A DNA stretch of 64,000 nucleotides from contig NZ_MIES01000002.1 of assembly GCF_003054965.1 (NCBI RefSeq), forward strand, positions 62,001 through 126,000. The letters are read 5' to 3'. The stretch is from Saccharospirillum sp. MSK14-1 (GTDB taxonomy: Bacteria; Pseudomonadota; Gammaproteobacteria; Pseudomonadales; Natronospirillaceae). The notes under the pieces are model-generated. The model did no database searches. It was given only the letters and a program-made list of their open reading frames with translations, and was not told where the DNA came from. Each line of letters begins with the position of its first letter. Positions within the stretch are counted from its first letter, which is position 1. Of the stretch, positions 28,050 through 37,934 are shown in pieces. A program made the translations under genes and the position numbers.

Positions 28050-28838
28050 TCAGTTAGCCACCACCAACAAAGGCCGCCCCAACTCAGGACTGGTCAGTTG
28101 CTGTTGCAGCTCCAACGCACGATCGTACTGAACCGGCCCAATGCGAACGCGGAACAAATCACTGTGGTCAATCCTGACGCTGTCGCTGACCTGACCCGAC
28201 AATCGATTGCGTAATGCCTCAGCAGATGGGCGCTCACTGAATGCCCCTAATTGCACGAAATACGACGGTTGTTCCATGGCCGCCTCGTGTAACGCCTCAA
28301 CACGAACGCGTGCGGTGCCTTTATGGACGTAATCGAGTTTCACCGCCCCGGCATAGGATAGGTCGATAACACGACCAGGGTGAAACGGTCCGCGATCATT
28401 GACCCGCGCAATGATGCTCTTATTGTTTTCAAGGTTGGTCACACGAACCCAGGTTGGCAGTGGCAATGAACGATGCGCCGCACTGATCTGGTACATATCA
28501 AAGACTTCGCCATTGGATGTGGTATGGCCGTGAAACTTAGCGCCATACCAGGACGCCAACCCTTCTTCGACATACTGGTCGGCGCTGGCCAGCACATGGT
28601 ATTGCTGACCATTGACGACATAAGGACTGGCATTGCCACGCGGACTTAAGGGTTCGATCCGAGGGGTCGGAATAACAATGTCGTCTGCGCTCAATGCCTG
28701 CGTCTGATCCGGCCCTCTGTCCTGACTGATGGAATAACGGCCCGCATTACTCTGTTGTGGCACACCAGAACTGTACTGTGTTGAACAGCCAGTCAGTACC
28801 AATAGGCAAACCACGATCAGCAGGCGCGTCGACGCCAT
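28050..28838 (-). CDS. rlpA: Septal-ring lytic transglycosylase RlpA (lipoprotein)
   Basis: Outer-membrane lipoprotein that acts on peptide-free glycan strands at the septum in Pseudomonas. It has 262 residues. The lipobox is LTGC at about 13-16 after MASTRLLIVVCLLV. The double-psi beta-barrel domain (about 95-185) includes EEGLASWYGAKFHG, the catalytic Glu and His in GEVFDMYQISAAHRSLPLP and the Asp in VNDRGPFHPGRVIDLS. A C-terminal SPOR domain (about 190-262) binds denuded glycan. The ATG at 28838 overlaps the mltB TAA (TAATG); an upstream start at 28937 would hide the signal peptide. Confidence 0.94.
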   Translation of the reverse strand: MASTRLLIVVCLLVLTGCSTQYSSGVPQQSNAGRYSISQDRGPDQTQALSADDIVIPTPRIEPLSPRGNASPYVVNGQQYHVLASADQYVEEGLASWYGAKFHGHTTSNGEVFDMYQISAAHRSLPLPTWVRVTNLENNKSIIARVNDRGPFHPGRVIDLSYAGAVKLDYVHKGTARVRVEALHEAAMEQPSYFVQLGAFSERPSAEALRNRLSGQVSDSVRIDHSDLFRVRIGPVQYDRALELQQQLTSPELGRPLLVVAN

Positions 28839-29827
28839 TATTGAGCCTCCTCTGCTACAGCCAAGCGCAGCTCTTCGGATAACTGGTACACCGCCATGGT
28901 GTACACGATGGATCGATTGTAACGCGAAATATTCCAAAAATTGCGATAACCCAACCAGAATTCTGCGCCGTCATCGCCGTCCAGGCGAATCGGATGGACA
29001 TGCGCATCATCACTCAATGCTTCCAACGGTTCCCAACCCTGACGGCGGACATCGACCAGATGCTGGTCACGATCAAAGCTGTTCATTTTAACGCTTTGAT
29101 AGTTACCACTGACCCGCGCTCGAGTGGCAATCAACTGACCTCGGCGCCAACCGTGTTCGCCCAGGTAATTAGCAACGGAGCCAATGGCGTCGACCGGATC
29201 GTTCCAGATGTCGATATCGCCGTCTTCATCCAGATCGACGGCATAGGCCAGATAACTGGAAGGCATAAATTGCGGATAACCCATGGCGCCCGCGTATGAA
29301 CCATTGACGGACCTGGGGGCAAACCCCTGATCTCGACTGATGCCCATAAAGTTAATCAATTCACGCTGAAAATAGTTGGCGCGTCGCCCTTCAGTGACCG
29401 CCAGAGTGCCCAGCGCATCAAAGGTTCGGTGTTGACCCAAAAATCCACCATAACGCGTCTCTACCCCAATAATGGCCGCAATCACTGACGGTGGCACACC
29501 GGTTTGAGCTTCTGCTTTTGCCAGCCAGGTGGCCTGTTCAACCATAAACTGCCGACCGTTTTCGATCATGGCATCGGTGATGAACATGGGGCGATATTGA
29601 TGGTAGGCCTGAGTGCGTTCGGCCGGGTTGGCCAACGACTCGACATTGCGTTCCAGGTATTCGCCTTCGGAAAAAAGGCTCTCCATTTCCGCACGATCGA
29701 ACTGGTGTTCAGACACCAGTCGGTCTATCACTTCACGGCTTAAAGGGTGGTCAATCAGGCTATTGGCTTGTGCTACAGATACGCCGATCGAACCGATCAG
29801 CATTAAGCGGCAGGTCGTTCTGAACAT
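28838..29827 (-). CDS. mltB: Lytic murein transglycosylase B
   Basis: Family 3 lytic transglycosylase, 329 residues. The N-terminus is a signal peptide (MFRTTCRLMLIGSIGVSVAQ) without a lipobox cysteine, so the enzyme is predicted soluble in the periplasm, unlike E. coli MltB. The catalytic glutamate is in IIGVETRYGGFLGQHRTFDALGTL. Further family blocks are SYAGAMGYPQFMPSSY and DLDEDGDIDIWN. AAGGA precedes the ATG. It follows rodA after 45 bases and is coupled to rlpA. Confidence 0.94.
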   Translation of the reverse strand: MFRTTCRLMLIGSIGVSVAQANSLIDHPLSREVIDRLVSEHQFDRAEMESLFSEGEYLERNVESLANPAERTQAYHQYRPMFITDAMIENGRQFMVEQATWLAKAEAQTGVPPSVIAAIIGVETRYGGFLGQHRTFDALGTLAVTEGRRANYFQRELINFMGISRDQGFAPRSVNGSYAGAMGYPQFMPSSYLAYAVDLDEDGDIDIWNDPVDAIGSVANYLGEHGWRRGQLIATRARVSGNYQSVKMNSFDRDQHLVDVRRQGWEPLEALSDDAHVHPIRLDGDDGAEFWLGYRNFWNISRYNRSIVYTMAVYQLSEELRLAVAEEAQ

Positions 29828-29872
29828 TGGTCGTCCTTCTGGTCGGGCCCCGCCGTCGGCGGAGCGTTCAGC

Positions 29873-31003
29873 CTAACGTGGATGGGTACTGATCGACATC
29901 AGTACGCCGAACCCGGCCAGGAGCGTTACGATGGAAGTACCGCCGTAACTCACCAGCGGCAAGGGTACACCGACCACCGGTAGGATGCCGCAGACCATGC
30001 CGATATTTACAAATACGTAAATAAAGAAGGTCAGCGTCAGGCTACCTGCCAATAACCGACAGAAGTTATCGCGGCCACGGACCGCGACCAACATACCGCG
30101 CAATAAAACCCAGGCGTAGGCTGCGAGCAACAACAATAGACCCAGAAAACCCAGTTCTTCACCGAGTACAGCGACAATAAAATCAGTATGACTTTCCGGC
30201 AAAAAGTCCAGCTGCGATTGGGTACCGAGCATGTAACCCTTGCCCTGCAAGCCACCTGAGCCAATGGCAGTAATGGACTGAATGGTGTTCCAGCCCGCCC
30301 CCAACGGATCCGACTCCGGATTAAACAAGGTCAATACCCGTTGGCGTTGATATTCCCGCATGCCGTAAATCCACAGCACCGGCAGCATAGCCACTGCCAG
30401 AGAAAACAGCGCCAGTATCAACTTCCAGCTTAGCCCCGCCAGAAAAATCACAAAGATGCCGGAGGCGGCAATCAACAAAGCGGTTCCCAGGTCGGGTTGT
30501 TCGACGATCAGCCCGACCGGTATAGCCAGCAAAATGACAGAGACAAACAAATGTCGGTACTTAGGGGGCACGCCATAACGCGACAGATACCACGCCAGCA
30601 TAATCGGTAGCGCCAGCTTCATGATTTCCGCTGGCTGAAATCGAAACAGTCCCGGGATCGTTAACCAACGCTGCGCGCCCATGGCATGCGTCCCCAGCAT
30701 CGGTACCGCGGCCAGCAGACCCACCCCAATGAGGAATAAGCCCAAGCTCCAACGCTGGAAAAAATTCGGGTCAAATTGAGCAACCACCAAGAGCACACCA
30801 AAGCCAACGGCCAGGCGCACCATCTGTCGAAGCACCACATCCCAGTTACCACCGGTGGCGCTGTACAGCACACATAAACCACCGCCACAGATCAACAGCA
30901 AACCCACTAATAAATAGGGGTCGATATGCAGTCGCAACCAAAGGCTGCGTGGCCGATCCATCCGATGATCCGGCGTGAGGCGAACAGAATCCATCAAACT
31001 CAT
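29873..31003 (-). CDS. rodA: Peptidoglycan glycosyltransferase RodA
   Basis: SEDS-family polymerase of lateral wall synthesis, partner of PBP2. It has 376 residues and about ten hydrophobic segments. SEDS signatures are visible: FRFQPAEIMKLALPI, the EQPDLGTALLIAASG loop carrying the catalytic Asp, GWNTIQSITAIGSGGLQGKGY, and PLVSYGGTSIVTLLAGFG. It overlaps mrdA by ATGA. Confidence 0.96.
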   Translation of the reverse strand: MSLMDSVRLTPDHRMDRPRSLWLRLHIDPYLLVGLLLICGGGLCVLYSATGGNWDVVLRQMVRLAVGFGVLLVVAQFDPNFFQRWSLGLFLIGVGLLAAVPMLGTHAMGAQRWLTIPGLFRFQPAEIMKLALPIMLAWYLSRYGVPPKYRHLFVSVILLAIPVGLIVEQPDLGTALLIAASGIFVIFLAGLSWKLILALFSLAVAMLPVLWIYGMREYQRQRVLTLFNPESDPLGAGWNTIQSITAIGSGGLQGKGYMLGTQSQLDFLPESHTDFIVAVLGEELGFLGLLLLLAAYAWVLLRGMLVAVRGRDNFCRLLAGSLTLTFFIYVFVNIGMVCGILPVVGVPLPLVSYGGTSIVTLLAGFGVLMSISTHPR

Positions 31004-32847
31004 GTGTTCGGCTCCAATCCCAGATAAAAATCAAACAGCTGACGGACAATCGGCGCTGCGACCCCACTGCCACCGCCACCGTTTTCAACCAAAACCGCCA
31101 CGGCGATTTTGGGGTTTTCCATCGGCGCAAAGGCATTAAACCAAGCGTGATCCTGGAAACGATCGGGCACATCCTCAACCGCATTCCCGTCTTCGTCCCG
31201 CTCAATGGCAATTACCTGAGCGGTGCCGGACTTACCGGCCCAGTCATAACTCGCTCCCAGACCCGAACCGCGTGCCGTGCCTCGGTTACTTTGCACCACT
31301 TCGTGCATGGCATTGTGCATGCGATCCCAGTTGCTCTCATCGTTGAGCACGACGTCTTCCGGCGGTTCTGGAATGTCATCCAGCAACTGACTGTCATTGC
31401 TGTAGCGCAGCAGCCGAGGCGTGACCCAATGGCCCTTGTTGGCCATGACGGCGGTGGCGACGGCCAACTGCATCGGTGTGGTCAGCATGTAACCCTGACC
31501 GATACTGAGGTTAATGGTGTCACCGGCATACCAGGCAAAACCATGACGGTCTTTTTTCCAATCCCGGGTCGGATTAATGCCGGGCTCAGGGTTGTAGACA
31601 TCAGCGGTGGTGACCCGGCCAAAACCAAACTGATCCAAGGTATCGTGAATGGTTTCGAGCTTCATTTTGTAGGCCAGCTCGTAAAAATAGACGTCACAGG
31701 ACTGAGCGATGGCGGTGGTCATATCCACCTCACCGTGACCACCGCGAATCCAGTCGCGGTAAATACGATCGTCGGTTGGCAATTGGAACCAGCCTCGATC
31801 TTCAATGCTGTAATCCCACGTCACAAAATTCTGATCGACACCCGCCAACCCGATAAAAGGTTTAATGGTAGACGCCGCCGGATACTGCCCCCGAATGGCC
31901 CTATTCAGGAAGGGTTTGTCTTCCGACGCGCGCAAGGTGTTGTATAAGTCCAGCGGGAAGCCAGACACATAGAGATTGGGGTTAAACCCTGGCTGGCTGA
32001 CCATGGCCAGAATGCCACCGGTTTCCGGTTCGATCGCAACGATGGCTCCGCGTCGGTCACCCAGCAATTCCACTGCTTTCTGCTGTAAACGACGATCCAG
32101 ATACAAGTGCAGGTTGGAACCCGGCTCCGGCGACTGGCGCTCCATCACACTTAAAATACGACCACGTGCATTGGTCTCTACCCGCTGAAAACCCGGCGAC
32201 CCCAGCAAGGAAGATTCGTATTCCCGCTCCACCCCTTGCTTACCAATATAGCGGGTACCGGCATAGCGCCCCAGATCCACCGAGCGCAGTTCTTCTTCGT
32301 TAATCCGACCGACATAACCCAGTACATGGGCAAAGGCGTCACCATAGGGGTAATGCCGAATCAATTCCGCCTGAACCTGAACCCCTTCAAGGAAAACCCG
32401 ATTGGCCGCCAGAATGGCAATCTCACGCTCATTCAAATTCAGTTTTAACGGAATGGGTTCAAACGGACGGCGATAGGATGACAAACGCTGATAAAAACGC
32501 TCTTTCTGATCGTCAGTGATGTCCACTAACTCACTGACTTCTTGCATCAGCGCATCGATATTCTGTGTGCGTTCAACCACCACACTGAGCGTATAACTGG
32601 GCTGATTGCGTGCCAGCAAATCGCCATTGCGGTCGTAAATCAGACCCCGGGTTGGCGCAATGGGCAGCACCTCAAGACGATTATTTTCCGAGCGTGCTTC
32701 GTGCTGCTCGTTCTCAATAATCTGCAGATAAAACAGACGGGTGATCAGAATCAGCATCATCAGACAGACGCCAATGGCTGCCGCCGACATCCTGGTTAAA
32801 AACAACCGACGTTCCTGTTCCCGGTTGTCGAGTGATGTATTCAACAT
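31000..32847 (-). CDS. mrdA: Penicillin-binding protein 2
   Basis: Class B transpeptidase for cell elongation, 615 residues. One membrane segment is near the N-terminus (about 21-40, AAIGVCLMMLILITRLFYL). The dimerisation domain is followed by the transpeptidase domain with SxxK in AASTIKPFIGLAG, SxD in QSCDVYFYELAY and KSGTA in WAGKSGTAQVIA. The C-terminus contains the lineage-typical HAWFNAFAP block. It is coupled to rodA, giving the standard PBP2-RodA synthase pair; rlmH lies 46 bases upstream. Confidence 0.96.
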   Translation of the reverse strand: MLNTSLDNREQERRLFLTRMSAAAIGVCLMMLILITRLFYLQIIENEQHEARSENNRLEVLPIAPTRGLIYDRNGDLLARNQPSYTLSVVVERTQNIDALMQEVSELVDITDDQKERFYQRLSSYRRPFEPIPLKLNLNEREIAILAANRVFLEGVQVQAELIRHYPYGDAFAHVLGYVGRINEEELRSVDLGRYAGTRYIGKQGVEREYESSLLGSPGFQRVETNARGRILSVMERQSPEPGSNLHLYLDRRLQQKAVELLGDRRGAIVAIEPETGGILAMVSQPGFNPNLYVSGFPLDLYNTLRASEDKPFLNRAIRGQYPAASTIKPFIGLAGVDQNFVTWDYSIEDRGWFQLPTDDRIYRDWIRGGHGEVDMTTAIAQSCDVYFYELAYKMKLETIHDTLDQFGFGRVTTADVYNPEPGINPTRDWKKDRHGFAWYAGDTINLSIGQGYMLTTPMQLAVATAVMANKGHWVTPRLLRYSNDSQLLDDIPEPPEDVVLNDESNWDRMHNAMHEVVQSNRGTARGSGLGASYDWAGKSGTAQVIAIERDEDGNAVEDVPDRFQDHAWFNAFAPMENPKIAVAVLVENGGGGSGVAAPIVRQLFDFYLGLEPNT

Positions 32848-32892
32848 GGGCGGCTATTACTCATGACTACCAATCATTCGCTGAAGTTAAGC

Positions 32893-33360
32893 TTACTTAT
32901 GGTACGGGTGGTTACGGGTGATGGTCCAGGCTCGATACAACTGCTCGCTCAACAACACCCTCACTAAAGGGTGCGGTAACGTCAGTGCCGACAAGGACCA
33001 ACGTTGATCAGAGCGCGCCAGCGCACGGGGATCAAGCCCATCCGGACCACCGATTAACAGACAGATATCGCGGCCTTCCTGCCACCAGTTTTCCAATTGC
33101 CGAGCCAGGTCGGGCGTTGACCAGGATTTACCATCCACTGCCAGCGCCACAACCCAGTCATCGGCACGGATGGCCGCCAGCATGGCGTCACCTTCTTGTG
33201 CCATGGCTTGCTCAACCGGCCGGTTCTTACCACGCTGACCGAGCGCGAGCTCGACCCATTCCAACGGCATTTCCGGGGGCAGGCGCTTACTGTATTCAGC
33301 AACGCCGTCTTTCACCCAGGCCGGCATTTTCTGCCCAACGGCCAACACGCGTAATTTCAT
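32893..33360 (-). CDS. rlmH: 23S rRNA pseudouridine-1915 N3-methyltransferase
   Basis: SPOUT methyltransferase that modifies position 1915 in helix 69 of 23S rRNA using S-adenosylmethionine. 155 residues, family length. SAM-binding trefoil-knot blocks are visible: [15 protein letters not shown], then [11 protein letters not shown] and [23 protein letters not shown], ending ITRNHPYHK. The ATG overlaps the rsfS TGA (ATGA), as is usual for this pair. Confidence 0.97.
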   Translation of the reverse strand: MKLRVLAVGQKMPAWVKDGVAEYSKRLPPEMPLEWVELALGQRGKNRPVEQAMAQEGDAMLAAIRADDWVVALAVDGKSWSTPDLARQLENWWQEGRDICLLIGGPDGLDPRALARSDQRWSLSALTLPHPLVRVLLSEQLYRAWTITRNHPYHK

Positions 33361-33734
33361 TCAGGCGATTCAGAACTTTGCGGACCAGCACCGGACCACA
33401 GCCGCTCCAGATCATAATAAGCGCGTGTTTCTGGCAGCATAACGTGCAACACCAGGTCGGTGAAATCGAGCAGTACCCAGTCTGAACCGGCACCACTGCC
33501 TTCCTGGGCTCGAGCAATGAAGCCTTTCTTTTTCAAATCTTCAGCCACGGAATTGACCACCGCCGAAAGATGACGACGTGAGGTACCAGAGGCGACGATC
33601 AGAGTGTCCATCAGGCTGGTTTTTTCGGCGACATCAATCACCTGAACGTCCTGTGCTTTGATGTCTTCGAGCGCTTCGACCACAGCTTCAATCAGGCCTT
33701 CTGGTTGAGCGTTGGCGGTTTTGGTTTCGGTCAT
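33357..33734 (-). CDS. rsfS: Ribosomal silencing factor RsfS
   Basis: Binds uL14 on the 50S subunit and blocks subunit joining in starvation. 125 residues from the ATG at 33734, with GGAA a few bases upstream; the frame extends to 33779 but overlaps nadD without family similarity. The core reads [40 protein letters not shown] and [11 protein letters not shown], all typical of the DUF143/Iojap family. Confidence 0.95.
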   Translation of the reverse strand: MTETKTANAQPEGLIEAVVEALEDIKAQDVQVIDVAEKTSLMDTLIVASGTSRRHLSAVVNSVAEDLKKKGFIARAQEGSGAGSDWVLLDFTDLVLHVMLPETRAYYDLERLWSGAGPQSSESPE

Positions 33735-33775
33735 GCGGTTTTCCAGTTTGCAATCTCGCAAGGAGGATTGACGAT

Positions 33776-34393
33776 TCAATGAAAGGACGGACGGTACAAA
33801 CCCGCCGTCTTGATGTAGTGATAAACCGGTTCAGGCAATTCTGCCTGCCAGTCCATTTCGCCTCGACGGAGGCTGGTCGATGAGAGTTCCGAGCCCGTCG
33901 CCGGGCCAGCCAACCAACAGCCGCCTGCCAAATCGAGGTCGCTGAGTTGCTGCACCTGCTGCAGCGGCAGTTCAGGCACAATGATGGGCTCGTTGCCGCG
34001 CGGAAACACCCAGAAATGCGTACTTCGGATCAGATCGTCGACGCCATCCCAGCGCGCCAGCGATGCAAAGGCATCCGCGCCCATGACGAAGACTCGGCGC
34101 CAAGTGGGAAACTCCTGTTGCAACGCCGCCAGCGTATCGCGACTGTAGCTGGGACCCGGTCGGTCCAGCTCGCGCCGATCGATCACCAAGCGGTCGCCCG
34201 CCTGTTGCGTTTTTGCCCAGGCATGCAGCATACCCAACCGGTCTTCTGGCGACGCCTGAGCAGCCGCCTTTAAGGCCGGCAATTGGCAAGGCACCAGCCG
34301 TAACTGACTGACGTCGGTATTCGCCAGCACCGCCTGGCACAGCCATTCATGCGTTCGATGAAAAGGATCGAAGGTGCCGCCAAAGACAGCCAT
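33776..34393 (-). CDS. nadD: Nicotinate-mononucleotide adenylyltransferase
   Basis: Adenylates nicotinate mononucleotide in NAD synthesis. 205 residues from ATG 34393, so that the chain starts MAVFGGTFDPFHRTHE, the nucleotide-binding (T/H)xGH-type motif at the expected place; an upstream start at 34426 would overlap proA. The C-terminal SSTSLRR motif is present. It lies between proA (7 bases) and rsfS. With nadB and nadC elsewhere in the window, three NAD-pathway genes are visible. Confidence 0.95.
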   Translation of the reverse strand: MAVFGGTFDPFHRTHEWLCQAVLANTDVSQLRLVPCQLPALKAAAQASPEDRLGMLHAWAKTQQAGDRLVIDRRELDRPGPSYSRDTLAALQQEFPTWRRVFVMGADAFASLARWDGVDDLIRSTHFWVFPRGNEPIIVPELPLQQVQQLSDLDLAGGCWLAGPATGSELSSTSLRRGEMDWQAELPEPVYHYIKTAGLYRPSFH

Positions 34394-34400
34394 GAGCCGA

Positions 34401-35654
34401 TTACTCACGAATCTGGCCGTCTCCAAGCACGATGTATTTTTGTGAGGTCAGCCCTTCCAGACCAACCGGTCCGCGAGCGTGAATCTTATCGGTGGAAATA
34501 CCAATCTCTGCGCCCAGACCGTATTCAAAGCCATCGGCGAAACGGGTTGAGGCATTGATCATCACCGAAGCAGAGTCCACTTCCGTTAAAAAGCGACGAC
34601 CCAGAGTGTAATTCTCAGTCACGATGCTGTCGGTATGCTGACTGGAATAGGTATTGATGTGTTCAATCGCTTGATCCAGGTCTTCGACAATACGCACCGC
34701 CAGAATCGGTCCCAGGTATTCCGTAGACCAGTCGTCTTCACTGGCGGCGGTGCAATCGATCAGCGCACGCGTCTGCTCACAGCCGCGCAATTCCACACCA
34801 TGGCGGCTAAAAGCATCCGCCAGCGCAGGCAACAACTCTGCCGCGCGCGACTTTGCGATCAGCAACGTTTCCATGGCATTGCAGACGCCATAACGATGCG
34901 TCTTCGCATTCACAGCAATAGCCCGTGCTTTTTCGGCATCGGCCTCATCATCAATATAGACATGACAGATGCCATCGAGATGCTTGATCACAGGCACCCG
35001 AGCATCACGACTGATACGTTCGATCAGGCTTTTACCACCGCGTGGCACGATGACATCGACGTAGTCGGGCATGGTGATCAATTCACCCACAGCGGCCCGG
35101 TCGGTGGTTTCCACCACCTGCACCAGTGTTTCCGGCAGCCCGGCAGCCGCCAAGCCGGCACGGATACAACCGGCCAGCGCTTGATTGGACTGAATGGCTT
35201 CACTGCCCCCGCGCAAGATAACGGCGTTGCCGGATTTGATGCACAGGCTGGCCGCTTCAATGGTGACGTTCGGACGCGACTCATAAATGATGCCGATAAC
35301 ACCCAAAGGCACGCGCATCTTGCCAACCTGAATGCCGCTGGGCCGATAGTTGAGATCGGTGATGCCACCGACCGGATCGGGTAACGCCGCGACCTGATGC
35401 AACCCTTCGATCATGGCGTCCAAACGCGCGTCGGTCAGTTCCAGACGATCAAGCATGGCGGCATCCAGACCGCGCTCGCGACCGGCGGCGAGGTCTGCCG
35501 CGTTGGCCCGCTGCAGTGCCTGGCGCTGCTGACCGATGGCTTCGGCGGTGGCCAGTAACGCCTGATTTTTTCGACCGGTATTGGCGCGCGCCAGAGCACC
35601 AGAAGCGGCTCGCGCATTACGACCCAGGTCGTGCATATATTGGCTGACATTCAT
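34401..35654 (-). CDS. proA: Gamma-glutamyl phosphate reductase
   Basis: NADPH-dependent reduction of glutamyl-5-phosphate in proline synthesis. 417 residues, family length, aldehyde-dehydrogenase fold. Recognisable: [19 protein letters not shown], the catalytic cysteine in [12 protein letters not shown], and the C-terminal [19 protein letters not shown] with [12 protein letters not shown]. It is the first gene of the minus-strand run through lipA. The 281 bases upstream, shared with the divergent DedA-PAP2 gene, contain a TTGACA at 35766-35771 but no well-spaced -10. Confidence 0.96.
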   Translation of the reverse strand: MNVSQYMHDLGRNARAASGALARANTGRKNQALLATAEAIGQQRQALQRANAADLAAGRERGLDAAMLDRLELTDARLDAMIEGLHQVAALPDPVGGITDLNYRPSGIQVGKMRVPLGVIGIIYESRPNVTIEAASLCIKSGNAVILRGGSEAIQSNQALAGCIRAGLAAAGLPETLVQVVETTDRAAVGELITMPDYVDVIVPRGGKSLIERISRDARVPVIKHLDGICHVYIDDEADAEKARAIAVNAKTHRYGVCNAMETLLIAKSRAAELLPALADAFSRHGVELRGCEQTRALIDCTAASEDDWSTEYLGPILAVRIVEDLDQAIEHINTYSSQHTDSIVTENYTLGRRFLTEVDSASVMINASTRFADGFEYGLGAEIGISTDKIHARGPVGLEGLTSQKYIVLGDGQIRE

Positions 35655-35935
35655 GAGGACGTTACTCTGGTTTCTAAATTCTGATTTTCACACTGTGATT
35701 TTCGGACTTAGGTTTTCAATCATTAAGTCGATTAATGATATTCCTGGCGCAATCGCCGTGCGTGCTTGACAGTCCAGGATAACAATGCCGTCATTATAGC
35801 GACTAGAGCCGCCCAATCACCACCCGGGCGACGCTAGTTACAAGGATATTCATTGTGTAGCCCGCACCCGGTCCTTCACTGACCACAGACGCGTCAGTCA
35901 CCGGAACCATTGCCCGCTTACTGATAAGGACACTC

Positions 35936-37288
35936 ATGACTGTTTGGTTGCAAGCAAGTCCCTGGCTGATTCTGGCGGCCATTTCTGTCACCGCATTCAT
36001 CGAATCCTTTGCGCTGATTGGCGTCATCGTCCCGGGCGTTGTGGTGTTATTCAGCCTGTCCGCTCTGGCACAAAGCAACGATATATCACTCTGGCTGGTG
36101 CTGATTGCCGCCGGCATGGGTGCCTGCGCCGGAGACCTGTCGAGTTTTTTTATCGGTCACCGATTGCAGCATCGCATGGACCACTTTCGATGGGTGCAGC
36201 GCCATCGCGAATGGCTGCGTGAAGGCGAATGGTTTTTTCGTCGCTGGGGCTGGCTCAGCGTACTGATCGGTCGCTTTGTAGGCCCATTGCGGCCGGTTGT
36301 ACCGTTGATTGCCGGCACGCTGAACATGCCACCCCGGCAATTTGTATTGCTGTCGTTAGGCTCGGTTCTAGCCTGGGCACCAGCCTACATGCTGCCCGGC
36401 TTTATAACCGGAGAAGTGGTCGAGCTGGTGCAGCACCGGTCATTGGCAGAACGCAGTCTGATCGTGCTGGTTCTACTCGCGACAGTTGGACTCCTCGCCT
36501 TTATGGTGCTGTATCATCACTTTCACCCCCAGCACCCCAGAGTGTTGCAGCGTTGGCCCTGGTTAAACCAGCTGTCGCCCCGCCTGCCCTTTCCTGCCGT
36601 GATGCTCGCCCTGACCGCAGGCAGTGCACTGTTGTGGCTGGTGCTGGCACGGCCCCTGGTCTGGGATGGTCTGCTCAACCTCCAGGTACCGACCTGGCGC
36701 AGTGGGATCGCTGACAATTTCTTTATTGGCTTTACCTTGCTCGGTGATCCGCAAATTCTGGCAATCACCGGCTTGATGTTTGCGCTCTGGTTCTTCTTAC
36801 AAGGTTTTTATTGGCTACCGGCACAACTGCTGATCACCATCACGCTCGCGCAATGGGGTATTTTTCAGCTCAAAGCGTTTTTCGATGTGCCGCGCCCGAA
36901 CTGGGTGGCCATTTTACCGCCAGGCGATTCTTTCCCATCCGGGCACGCCTCTGGTTTTGCGCTTTATCTAGCACTGATGTCGGCGATCGCCAATGAAAGT
37001 CGCCCCATGGAAAAGCGCTGGCAGTTTTATCTGCCGGCTGGCGTCATGATGTTGATTATGGCGTTTTCGCGAGTCTGGCTGGGTGTGCATTGGTTATCTG
37101 ATGTCTTAGCCGGTCTGGCTCTGGCACTGTTTTGCGCGGCACTGGGACGATTGGCCTATGCCCAAGTCAGTACCCGTCGATTCCACTTGCCGGGCACGGC
37201 GGCTTTTTGGTGGTTGATTGTTCTGACGTTCACAGCCTATCTGGTGTTGGTTTTTCCATCGGCGAGCCAGAACTACGCACTGGGTTAG
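35936..37288 (+). CDS. DedA-PAP2 fusion: predicted lipid translocase and phosphatase
   Basis: 450-residue multi-pass membrane protein in two parts. Residues about 1-195 form a DedA/SNARE-associated domain, with an acidic residue in FIESFALIG (Glu23) and the conserved GRFVGPLRPVVPLIAGTLN (about 112-130). Residues about 220-430 form a PAP2 phosphatase with all three catalytic motifs: K313...RP321 (KAFFDVPRP), PSGH (334-337) and SR...H...D (SRVWLGVHWLSD, 378-389). Some DedA proteins flip undecaprenyl phosphate, and PAP2 enzymes dephosphorylate its diphosphate, so both steps of carrier-lipid recycling could be joined here; the substrate is inferred. AGGA precedes the ATG. Its stop overlaps the convergent LON gene by 4 bases. 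Confidence 0.88.
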   Translation: MTVWLQASPWLILAAISVTAFIESFALIGVIVPGVVVLFSLSALAQSNDISLWLVLIAAGMGACAGDLSSFFIGHRLQHRMDHFRWVQRHREWLREGEWFFRRWGWLSVLIGRFVGPLRPVVPLIAGTLNMPPRQFVLLSLGSVLAWAPAYMLPGFITGEVVELVQHRSLAERSLIVLVLLATVGLLAFMVLYHHFHPQHPRVLQRWPWLNQLSPRLPFPAVMLALTAGSALLWLVLARPLVWDGLLNLQVPTWRSGIADNFFIGFTLLGDPQILAITGLMFALWFFLQGFYWLPAQLLITITLAQWGIFQLKAFFDVPRPNWVAILPPGDSFPSGHASGFALYLALMSAIANESRPMEKRWQFYLPAGVMMLIMAFSRVWLGVHWLSDVLAGLALALFCAALGRLAYAQVSTRRFHLPGTAAFWWLIVLTFTAYLVLVFPSASQNYALG

Positions 37289-37881
37289 ACATCGACGCCC
37301 GCCATGTCTGATAACATCCGGTCGAGTTGCACACAGCGCTCGACCAGATCGTTCTCATCCAGCAACCGTTGTTTCATACGCCGCTCCAATGGCAACCACC
37401 CCATCAATTGGTGCAGTGCACTTAACGGGCGCTGCAGATCAATCCCCACTTGATTGGCCAGATAAGGATGGTCGAGCAACGCCTCCAGCAACGGCTGATA
37501 ATGTTGCTGCCAGTCGGCGACGGCATGCTCGTCAGCCGCGATTTCTTCTAACGGCTGCACGCTTCCCCACCAAAGCCCAGTGGCGTCTTTATCAACGTCA
37601 GACACCTGTACCCGACACAAGCCCGCCACGGTTATGCCCAACAGGCCGTTGTCGAGCTGACCGAAATCGATGATTTTACCCCAGCAACCGATCACCTTGT
37701 GTCCCGGCTCAGGCTCACCGAGCAGCACCACAAAACCGTCGTCTTCACGCATACAGCGCGACACCATCATCAGATATCGCGGTTCGAAAATCTGCAAAGG
37801 CAAAGTAGCATCGGGTAATAACAGCGCGTCCAGTGGAAACAGCGCACAGCGCTCATCGGCACGAACCCGGGACTCAGGCAT
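37285..37881 (-). CDS. LON substrate-binding-domain protein
   Basis: 198 residues resembling the N-terminal domain of Lon protease without ATPase or protease parts: CALFPLDALLLPDATLPLQIFEPRYLMMVSRC is the hallmark start (core LPLQIFEPRY), followed by GLLGITVAGLCRVQV. Such stand-alone proteins are common in gammaproteobacteria and have no settled role. ATG at 37881 with GAGG five bases upstream is preferred over the GTG just before it. A small membrane gene lies 53 bases upstream on the same strand. Confidence 0.86.
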   Translation of the reverse strand: MPESRVRADERCALFPLDALLLPDATLPLQIFEPRYLMMVSRCMREDDGFVVLLGEPEPGHKVIGCWGKIIDFGQLDNGLLGITVAGLCRVQVSDVDKDATGLWWGSVQPLEEIAADEHAVADWQQHYQPLLEALLDHPYLANQVGIDLQRPLSALHQLMGWLPLERRMKQRLLDENDLVERCVQLDRMLSDMAGVDV

Positions 37882-37934
37882 CACAACCTCTCATGCGGAA
37901 AATGGCTATTGGCCGACCTATACGCAGTTGAGCG

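Noticed and set aside
35766-35771. TTGACA as a -35 element for the DedA-PAP2 gene
   Set aside because: No acceptable -10 is found 16-18 bases downstream; the nearest TATAG-like sequence is at about 23 bases.
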